A stretch of DNA of 25,750 nucleotides from an uncultured bacterium (lineage in GTDB: Bacteria > Patescibacteriota > Minisyncoccia > Phycocordibacterales > UBA9973). Made by a program: the position numbers and the translations under genes. The stretch spans positions 1 to 25,750 of the forward strand of contig CAIVNB010000071.1 of assembly GCA_903907175.1 (NCBI GenBank). Reading direction: 5' to 3'. Below are positions 17,579-21,629 of this stretch, piece by piece. Each line of letters begins with the position of its first letter. The first letter of the stretch is position 1. The notes under the pieces are model-generated. The model did no database searches, was not told the origin of the DNA, and saw only the letters and a program-made list of their open reading frames with translations.

Positions 17579-17607
17579 TTGTTTTTTAAGGATGTAATGC
17601 ATATTAT
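17579..17607 (+). promoter_or_regulatory. Candidate promoter toward the LysM-M23 peptidase
   Basis: TTGTTT (17579-17584), a 17-nt spacer and TATTAT (17602-17607) on the plus strand. It is divergent from the amidase promoter and lies about 50 nt upstream of the ATG at 17660. The -35 is only a moderate match. Confidence 0.35.
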
Positions 17608-17648
17608 CTGTGTATTAGATAATATTTTGATAGTTTTGTCAAATATAG

Positions 17649-17657
17649 TTATCCACA
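17649..17657 (+). promoter_or_regulatory. Perfect DnaA box
   Basis: TTATCCACA is an exact match to the high-affinity DnaA box. It lies in the divergent intergenic region, 2 nt before the ATG at 17660. A single 9-mer can occur by chance; a second perfect copy lies at 20594-20602. Confidence 0.45.
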
Positions 17658-17659
17658 TT

Positions 17660-17845
17660 ATGGCTCGACTTGAGGTTTTGCCTGCGGTACCATTAAAGAG
17701 TACAGAAAAGAAGCACGAAATTGTGATTGAATTGCCGGAAGATCGTAACCATCGTAAGAACCTTTTGTTTAGAGTACTATTTGGTCGTCCTCTCAATTCT
17801 AGCCTTATTTTAAAAGGTTTAGGAAGGAACTCTTGCGATAATTAG
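17660..17845 (+). CDS. Probable 5' fragment of the LysM-M23 peptidase gene (frameshifted)
   Basis: A 61-codon frame from ATG 17660 to TAG 17843-17845 encodes a basic peptide with no known domain. The peptidase frame then starts mid-signal-peptide. Adding a single T near 17842 would join the two frames: the joined product would read on from GRNSCDN into LVSFIEPKYKIFSSILVF and the signal peptide. I therefore regard this as the cytoplasmic N-terminus of the same protein, split by a one-base deletion or an assembly error. It could also be an independent small gene. No Shine-Dalgarno is visible. Confidence 0.4.
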   Translation: MARLEVLPAVPLKSTEKKHEIVIELPEDRNHRKNLLFRVLFGRPLNSSLILKGLGRNSCDN

Positions 17846-17901
17846 TTAGTTTTATAGAACCTAAATATAAAATATTCAGCTCGATTCTAGTCTTTTCCCT
17901 C

Positions 17902-18960
17902 TTGTCTGGGTCTTTTTTTGTACCTTACACAGCAAAAGCTAGTTTTATTTCAGACTTATTTAATATTGACGTTTCGGCGAATACAAATGTTACAGAAAAG
18001 GATAACGATGAAACAAATTCACAGAGTATGACCCTTTTACAAGCAAATGTATCTTCAGCTACTGTGATTCAAGAAAAAAAAGACAAGGATAGTAAAGATA
18101 AAAAAACAATAGATGAGAGTAAAGAAGTAAGTATCGCATCTGAAAACGCCTTAGTTCCTGCAACGGGACCTGCTGGAGTATCAGATGGCACAGACAATGG
18201 AGATATCTCTTCTGACCAAATGAGTGTTTATGTGGTAAGAAAAGATGATTCCATTGCAAAAATAGCTGAAATGTTCGATGTTTCAGTCAACACCATTCGC
18301 TGGGCAAATGACATAAAGGTAGGAGAAAAACTAAAAGAAGGTGATGTTTTGATTGTTTTGCCTGTTGATGGAGTAAAACACGTAGTAGCAAAAGGACAAA
18401 CCTTAAAAACTATTGCCAAACTTTATAAAGTTGATGTTTCAGATATCACCGACTTTAACAACCTTGCTTCTGATGCAAAATTGGCTGCTGGAGATGAATT
18501 AATCATTCCAGACGGTGAAGTTACTGATCCTGTAGTTGCCAAACCATCCCCTAAAGTTCCTCTAAGAGATAAGGATTATTATATAAAACATCCAACACAA
18601 AACTTAGCGGGATATTTTATAAATCCTGTTCCTGAATACAGAAGGAAGAGTCAAGGCATTCATGGTAAAAATGGAGTAGATCTTGCGGCACCTACAGGCA
18701 CACCTATAGTCGCGGCAGCTTCAGGTACTGTAATCTTTGCTCGTCTTGGAAGAAATGGAGGGTATGGCAATTTAGTGATTATTTCCCATCCAAATGGAAC
18801 TGAAACCTTGTATGCGCATCAATCAAAAATCATAACTCACATTGGTGATCAAGTTTCTCAAGGAGAAATCATTGGTCTTGTGGGTTCGACAGGACATTCT
18901 ACTGGTCCACATTTACACTACGAAGTTCATGGCGCTGTAAATAATGCTAATAGTTTGTAA
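17902..18960 (+). CDS. LysM-domain M23 peptidoglycan endopeptidase (5' end unclear)
   Basis: Counted from TTG at 17902, the frame has 352 residues. Two LysM peptidoglycan-binding domains lie at about 109-154 and 159-203. A C-terminal M23 (lysostaphin-like) zinc peptidase domain lies at about 250-345, with H254, D260, H306 and the H-L-H-Y-E signature at 337-341. It should cleave peptide cross-links of the cell wall outside the membrane. The only canonical start in this frame, TTG 17902, falls in the middle of a signal peptide. Upstream codons back to 17842 encode its basic and hydrophobic parts (EPKYKIFSSILVFSLLSG), with cleavage near TAKA. See the 17660-17845 fragment for the likely missing N-terminus. 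Stops occur in all three frames at 17839-17849. Confidence 0.88.
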   Translation: MSGSFFVPYTAKASFISDLFNIDVSANTNVTEKDNDETNSQSMTLLQANVSSATVIQEKKDKDSKDKKTIDESKEVSIASENALVPATGPAGVSDGTDNGDISSDQMSVYVVRKDDSIAKIAEMFDVSVNTIRWANDIKVGEKLKEGDVLIVLPVDGVKHVVAKGQTLKTIAKLYKVDVSDITDFNNLASDAKLAAGDELIIPDGEVTDPVVAKPSPKVPLRDKDYYIKHPTQNLAGYFINPVPEYRRKSQGIHGKNGVDLAAPTGTPIVAAASGTVIFARLGRNGGYGNLVIISHPNGTETLYAHQSKIITHIGDQVSQGEIIGLVGSTGHSTGPHLHYEVHGAVNNANSL

Positions 18961-18980
18961 ATATTTTAAATAAAAAACAA

Positions 18981-19013
18981 AAAAAATCTCACAGAAACAT
19001 GTGAGATTTTTTT
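18981..19013. terminator. Bidirectional terminator between peptidase and ZIP genes
   Basis: AAAAAATCTCAC (18981-18992), an 8-nt loop, GTGAGATTTTTT (19001-19012) form a 12-bp stem including A/T tracts, so it can end transcripts in both directions. It lies exactly between two converging genes, 20 nt after the peptidase stop and just before the ZIP stop. Confidence 0.85.
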
Positions 19014-19014
19014 A

Positions 19015-19737
19015 TTATAAAACTCTAGTAATTAAGAAAATAAACAAAACCCCAAGCGCTGTCATCGCGACAGTTTTGATTGAAGAATTTTTACTATGGG
19101 CTTCTGGTAAAATATCTGATACTCCGATATACAATAAAAATCCAGCGAAAAATCCAAGATATATTAGTAATGATTTTTCTGATAAAGTGAAAAAAAGCGT
19201 TGAAATACCACCTAAAACTGGGGCTAGCGCATCAATAAAAAGAAATTTTAAGGCTTGTTTTGTTGTGTTTTTATGCATCAACATCATTGAAACAGTATTT
19301 AGTCCATCAGAAAAATCGTGAGAAATCACAGCTACAGCGACCAAAACTCCAGTAGCCCCAGAGATTTGGAAACCCAAACCAATTGCCATTCCATCAAGAA
19401 AAGAGTGCCCTGCAAGTGCTAAAGCTTGGAACTTCCCTACCGTTGGATGTGTGTGTGGTCCATAATTTTCTTCATGTGAATTGTGTATTAAAAAAAATTT
19501 TTCAGCAGTATGAAAAACCATAAAGCCAACAACAAGCGCAATCATTGGAGTGGTTGGGTCGATTCCTAATTTTTGAGTTACTTTTATTATTTCTGGAAAT
19601 ATATCAAAAGCAAGAACTCCTAAAATTACCCCAGCCGTAAGTCCTAAAATCAAATGCATTTTATCTCGATATTTCAAACCAAAAAGTCCTCCCAGGAAGG
19701 TTGAAACAAAAGTAAGAAAAATAAAAATAAATTGCAT
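19015..19737 (-). CDS. ZIP family divalent metal transporter
   Basis: The protein has 240 residues and about eight membrane helices. Typical ZIP signatures are present: HSFLDG at 111-116 in helix IV, SHDFSDG at 139-145 in helix V, and LPEAHS at 210-215. A His-rich loop (HNSHEE, GPHTH) at about 85-97 lies between helices III and IV, as in zinc or iron ZIPs. It should import zinc or a related divalent metal across the cell membrane. The start at 19737 is chosen because the longer frame to 19776 would run into tRNA-Gly(UCC) at 19746. Metal specificity cannot be read from sequence. It converges on the peptidase gene at a shared terminator. Confidence 0.92.
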   Translation of the reverse strand: MQFIFIFLTFVSTFLGGLFGLKYRDKMHLILGLTAGVILGVLAFDIFPEIIKVTQKLGIDPTTPMIALVVGFMVFHTAEKFFLIHNSHEENYGPHTHPTVGKFQALALAGHSFLDGMAIGLGFQISGATGVLVAVAVISHDFSDGLNTVSMMLMHKNTTKQALKFLFIDALAPVLGGISTLFFTLSEKSLLIYLGFFAGFLLYIGVSDILPEAHSKNSSIKTVAMTALGVLFIFLITRVL

Positions 19738-19745
19738 AATAGATG

Positions 19746-19816
19746 TGCGGGATGGGAGAATCGAACTCCCAACCACAGTTTGGAAAACTGTTATTTTACC
19801 ATTAAACTAATCCCGC
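19746..19816 (-). tRNA. tRNA-Gly(UCC)
   Basis: The minus strand folds as a cloverleaf: acceptor GCGGGAT paired with ATCCCGC, a 5-bp anticodon stem ACAGT/ACTGT, loop TTTCCAA with anticodon UCC, and T-arm GGGAG/CTCCC with TTCGATT. The discriminator is A. The next bases are CAT, so the CCA end is not encoded and must be added by the CCA enzyme (gene at 21630). It lies 9 nt upstream of the ZIP start and 17 nt after tRNA-Pro. Confidence 0.95.
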
Positions 19817-19833
19817 CAATTAAAGTCGAAGGG

Positions 19834-19904
19834 TCGGGCTGCTGGGAATTGAACCCAGTCTACGTGTTCCCAAAACACGTGTACTACCGGTATACTACAG
19901 CCCG
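19834..19904 (-). tRNA. tRNA-Pro(UGG)
   Basis: The minus strand has acceptor CGGGCTG paired with CAGCCCG, anticodon stem CGTGT/ACACG, loop TTTGGGA with anticodon UGG, and T-arm CTGGG/CCCAG with TTCAATT. Discriminator A is followed by CCC, so CCA is not encoded. It is transcribed before tRNA-Gly(UCC), probably as one unit. Confidence 0.95.
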
Positions 19905-19926
19905 AGATTTGCCAAAAACAAAATTG

Positions 19927-19955
19927 AGTATATCATAGTTTTTTATTTTTCACCA
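19927..19955 (-). promoter_or_regulatory. Candidate promoter of the tRNA-Pro/tRNA-Gly unit
   Basis: On the minus strand a good -10, TATACT (19927-19932), lies about 23 nt upstream of tRNA-Pro. The -35 at 17-nt spacing (TGGTGA, 19950-19955) is weak. Confidence 0.35.
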
Positions 19956-19986
19956 TGACTCTATGACCCTGAGTTTGCCAAATGGG

Positions 19987-20397
19987 TCACAAAATAATAT
20001 TTTCTACTACTTTTATTTTTGCTTTTTTGTTTTTTAAATCCAGATAAACAACCAAAAGATCTACTTGCCACTTTTTATTTTCAGGTATTTTTTTAGAAAT
20101 GATGTATGTTTGGATTGTCCGTGACATTCTTTTGATTTTCCAAGGATGCATGTTTTCCTCAGGCCTGAATCGATCAGATGTTTCACGAATAACATCATCT
20201 AGGGTTCCACGTGCAACTGATTTCACTTCAACAAAATGAATTTTGTCTTCTTTTTCTCCAATAATATCTATCTCCCCCCATTTTTTTGTATAATTACGTT
20301 CTAAAATAGAAAAACCATGTTTCACGAGAAACTTTATTGCTATATTTTCACCGGTTTCTCCAATTTTTTGTGTTTTTGAAGTAAAAACTTTTGGCAT
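19987..20397 (-). CDS. yraN: YraN/UPF0102 family nuclease-like protein
   Basis: The protein has 136 residues. UPF0102 hallmarks are present: GE near the N-terminus (G13-E14, G16-E17), WGEIDII at 40-46 and FVEVKS at 55-60. These supply the acidic and Lys residues of a PD-(D/E)xK-type fold; the family is usually linked to Holliday-junction or DNA processing, though its activity is poorly known. Between FVEVK and the later WKIKR segment is a stretch with VIRETSD (69-75), which overlaps a parS-like site (20179-20194). Similar VxRET peptides occur in the cca product. A second parS-like site lies at 20318-20333 in the same gene. Nuclease activity is inference. Confidence 0.88.
   Translation of the reverse strand: MPKVFTSKTQKIGETGENIAIKFLVKHGFSILERNYTKKWGEIDIIGEKEDKIHFVEVKSVARGTLDDVIRETSDRFRPEENMHPWKIKRMSRTIQTYIISKKIPENKKWQVDLLVVYLDLKNKKAKIKVVENIIL
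20179..20194. promoter_or_regulatory. parS-like site in yraN (13/16)
   Basis: TGTTTCACGAATAACA matches TGTTTCACGTGAAACA at 13 of 16 positions. On the yraN strand it encodes part of VIRET. A weaker CACGTG-centred 12/16 match follows at 20203-20218. Confidence 0.4.
20318..20333. promoter_or_regulatory. parS-like site in yraN (14/16)
   Basis: TGTTTCACGAGAAACT differs from the parS consensus at positions 10 and 16. It lies in the N-terminal coding part of yraN. Confidence 0.5.
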
Positions 20398-20415
20398 TAC
20401 ATTATTGATTTAGTA

Positions 20416-20431
20416 TGTTTCATGGGAAACA
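20416..20431. promoter_or_regulatory. Intergenic parS-like site (14/16)
   Basis: TGTTTCATGGGAAACA differs from the consensus at positions 8 and 10. It starts exactly 27 bp before the next site at 20443. Confidence 0.55.
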
Positions 20432-20442
20432 GGCTACTAAAG

Positions 20443-20458
20443 TGTTTCACGTGAAACG
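20443..20458. promoter_or_regulatory. Intergenic parS site (15/16)
   Basis: TGTTTCACGTGAAACG matches the ParB-binding centromere consensus at all but the last base. It has an intact CACGTG core and is the best copy in the window. It lies 46 nt upstream of the yraN start, in non-coding DNA. Confidence 0.75.
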
Positions 20459-20469
20459 CTGTGTTGTTT

Positions 20470-20558
20470 TTCTTGTCTTTTAAGAATATATCCCTGCCTG
20501 CCGGCAGGCAGGCTTATTTTACAACGTATAATTGAGAAAAAGACATAAAAGACAAGAA
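20470..20558. repeat. Inverted repeat enclosing a 20-bp GC palindrome
   Basis: TTCTTGTCTTTTA (20470-20482) and TAAAAGACAAGAA (20546-20558) are perfect 13-bp inverted arms. Between them, 20493-20512 is a perfect palindrome, CCTGCCTGCCGGCAGGCAGG. A degenerate copy of that palindrome lies inside cca (21860-21880). The 311-nt gap 20398-20708 holds this element, two parS-like sites, a second inverted repeat with a DnaA box, and a tRNA-flanking hairpin. I see no gene in it. Confidence 0.75.
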
Positions 20559-20670
20559 TTTGTTACTGTCCTTTATAAACATTACCAACATGGTTATCCA
20601 CAGTTTTGGTTAAAATCTTCTTTATTATCAATAACATCGGAAACTTTAAAGGACAAACAATAATTCTTGT
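20552..20670. repeat. Large imperfect inverted repeat around a DnaA box
   Basis: Arms 20552-20575 and 20647-20670 match at 19 of 24 positions. Their outer 9 bp (ACAAGAATT) and inner 8 bp (GTCCTTTA) are perfect. The 71-nt loop contains the DnaA box at 20594-20602. The left arm overlaps the preceding inverted repeat, so TTCTTGT/ACAAGAA occurs three times in this gap. Confidence 0.65.
20594..20602 (+). promoter_or_regulatory. Perfect DnaA box
   Basis: TTATCCACA is identical to the high-affinity DnaA box and lies in non-coding DNA inside an inverted repeat. A one-mismatch copy (TTATAAACA) lies 21 nt upstream at 20573-20581. The adjacent parS-like sites make a replication-related role plausible but not proven. 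Confidence 0.5.
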
Positions 20671-20674
20671 GTGT

Positions 20675-20714
20675 GCACCGCGAAGCTCCTAGTTTTCCAG
20701 GAGCGAAGTGGTGC
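20675..20714. repeat. Interrupted hairpin overlapping the tRNA-Gly 3' end
   Basis: GCACC (20675-20679) pairs with GGTGC (20710-20714), and GCTCCT (20685-20690) pairs with AGGAGC (20699-20704), with an 8-nt loop. On the minus strand it follows the encoded CCA of tRNA-Gly(GCC), with no long T-run. It could be a processing or termination hairpin or another dispersed palindrome. Confidence 0.5.
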
Positions 20715-20782
20715 GGCTACCGGGAATCGAACCCGAATCTGATCCTTGGCAAGGACCTGTTCTACCATTAAACCATAACCGC
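20709..20782 (-). tRNA. tRNA-Gly(GCC), CCA encoded
   Basis: The minus strand has acceptor GCGGTTA paired with TAGCCGC (one G-U), anticodon stem GGTCC/GGATC, loop TTGCCAA with anticodon GCC, and T-arm CGGG/CCCG with TTCGATT. Discriminator A at 20712 is followed by an encoded CCA (20711-20709), unlike the other three tRNAs here. The HTH gene ends 3 nt upstream, so the two may share a transcript. Confidence 0.95.
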
Positions 20783-20785
20783 AAG

Positions 20786-21442
20786 TTAATATAAATTTAA
20801 TTTACAAAGTTCAAGCCACTTCATTAATTTTTTCTTTGTATTTGTTTCAGATATTATACTATTCCCAACTCCATATTGCAATTTTCTTTTTGTTGGTTTA
20901 CCTTGAATAATTTGTGTTTTGTAAAAATTTGATTTACTTATTTTGATTTTTTCTACCCAAGTATTAATACATGTTTCTATATCATGGTCTGGATATAGTA
21001 ACAACCAGAATTTTATTTTTTCTTGTTTTACATTTAAATATTTCTCAGAAAACCTAATAAATATAAGGTGAATATAAAATTCTGAATTACTTAATCTTAT
21101 GATGTTATTACTAATTTTATCTCCCTCACCAGCATAAAGCATTAGCCCTGCCATAAAAAAAGGCTCTTTTTTATAGATTTCAAATTCTTTCTCTGCCTCT
21201 TCTTCAGTTTTTTTGTATTGTATTTCTAATTTTATTTTTCGTCCCTCATTTAATTTTCTCAGATGATCTGTACCAATTTTGACGTTTCTTTCAATGTTTG
21301 ATTTCTTTATATGTTTTGACCACTTTTCATCCTTAAACCAATCACAAAGTGTTGCACGAGAAACACCTAAAATTTCAGATATTTCACTATAAGTTTTGCC
21401 CTTTTTTCTTAATTCAGTAGCTTTTTGTTTGTCTTGTCTCAT
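20786..21442 (-). CDS. Helix-turn-helix protein with LAGLIDADG-like C-terminal domain
   Basis: The protein has 218 residues from ATG 21442. Residues about 5-40 form a helix-turn-helix (KGKTYSEISEILGVSRATLCDWF), followed by a basic helix. Residues about 95-215 resemble a LAGLIDADG-type fold common in CPR proteins: FFMAGLMLYAGEGDK, then LSNSEFYIHLIFIRF, YPDHD and LQYGVGNS. A longer frame to 21616 exists, but its first 58 codons are the antisense of tRNA-Arg and not protein coding. It lies between two tRNA genes. It may be a DNA-binding regulator or a domesticated homing-endonuclease relative; catalysis is not shown. The promoter at 21451-21478 implies a leaderless message. Confidence 0.82.
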   Translation of the reverse strand: MRQDKQKATELRKKGKTYSEISEILGVSRATLCDWFKDEKWSKHIKKSNIERNVKIGTDHLRKLNEGRKIKLEIQYKKTEEEAEKEFEIYKKEPFFMAGLMLYAGEGDKISNNIIRLSNSEFYIHLIFIRFSEKYLNVKQEKIKFWLLLYPDHDIETCINTWVEKIKISKSNFYKTQIIQGKPTKRKLQYGVGNSIISETNTKKKLMKWLELCKLNLY

Positions 21443-21450
21443 ACTATTAT

Positions 21451-21478
21451 AGTATATCACAGTAGTTCGCTTTGTAAA
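21451..21478 (-). promoter_or_regulatory. Extended -10 promoter, probably leaderless, for the HTH gene
   Basis: On the minus strand: TTTACA (21473-21478), a 16-nt spacer ending TGA, TATACT (21451-21456). The TG before the -10 box is the extended -10 element. The -10 lies 8 nt from the ATG at 21442, so the transcript would start at or next to the start codon. Confidence 0.55.
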
Positions 21479-21493
21479 ATATAAAAAAGGGTG

Positions 21494-21499
21494 TATAAT
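21494..21499 (+). promoter_or_regulatory. -10 box of tRNA-Arg (and probably cca)
   Basis: A perfect TATAAT lies 24 nt upstream of tRNA-Arg on the plus strand. The -35 at 17-nt spacing (TTTGTA, 21471-21476) is weak and overlaps the -35 of the divergent HTH promoter. Confidence 0.5.
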
Positions 21500-21523
21500 A
21501 TTAAGTATTATTAGTTTAGTGAT

Positions 21524-21595
21524 GCCCTTGTAGCTTAATGGATAGAGTACTTGTCTTCGGAACAAGTGATGGGGGTTCGATTCCCTCCAGGGGCA
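21524..21595 (+). tRNA. tRNA-Arg(UCG)
   Basis: Acceptor GCCCTTG pairs with CAGGGGC (one T-G wobble). The anticodon stem CTTGT/ACAAG encloses loop CTTCGGA, giving anticodon UCG, and T-arm GGGGG/CCCTC surrounds TTCGATT. Discriminator A is followed by CAA, so CCA is not encoded. The usual bacterial isoacceptor for CGN codons has ACG; UCG reads CGA and possibly other CGN codons. It lies 34 nt upstream of the cca start. Confidence 0.93.
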
Positions 21596-21608
21596 CAAAA
21601 ATGTTTCT

Positions 21609-21623
21609 TCCGCCAAGGGCGGA
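21609..21623. repeat. Hairpin just before the cca start codon
   Basis: TCCGCC-AAG-GGCGGA is a perfect 6-bp stem ending 6 nt before the ATG at 21630. Its arms are identical to the hairpin at 11804-11818. The 3' arm (GGCGGA) occupies the position where a Shine-Dalgarno would be, so the fold could mask ribosome binding. Confidence 0.6.
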
Positions 21624-21629
21624 TAAGTT

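Noticed and set aside
17803..17842. Programmed -1 frameshift at the T-TTA-AAA heptamer near 17806
   Set aside because: The shifted frame meets TAA at 17839 before reaching the signal peptide, so it cannot produce the full peptidase.
19738..19776. Longer ZIP start at 19776
   Set aside because: It would run into tRNA-Gly(UCC); the ATG at 19737 gives a normal ZIP first helix.
19732..19938. Plus-strand ORF across the two tRNAs
   Set aside because: It is the antisense of tRNA-Gly and tRNA-Pro, a frequent spurious protein.
20203..20218. A further parS-like word with central CACGTG in yraN
   Set aside because: Only 12 of 16 positions match and the outer bases are wrong; kept as a note rather than a feature.
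21443..21616. N-terminal extension of the HTH protein to 21616
   Set aside because: The codons are the antisense of tRNA-Arg and adjoining spacer; the strong promoter at 21451-21478 lies inside this stretch.
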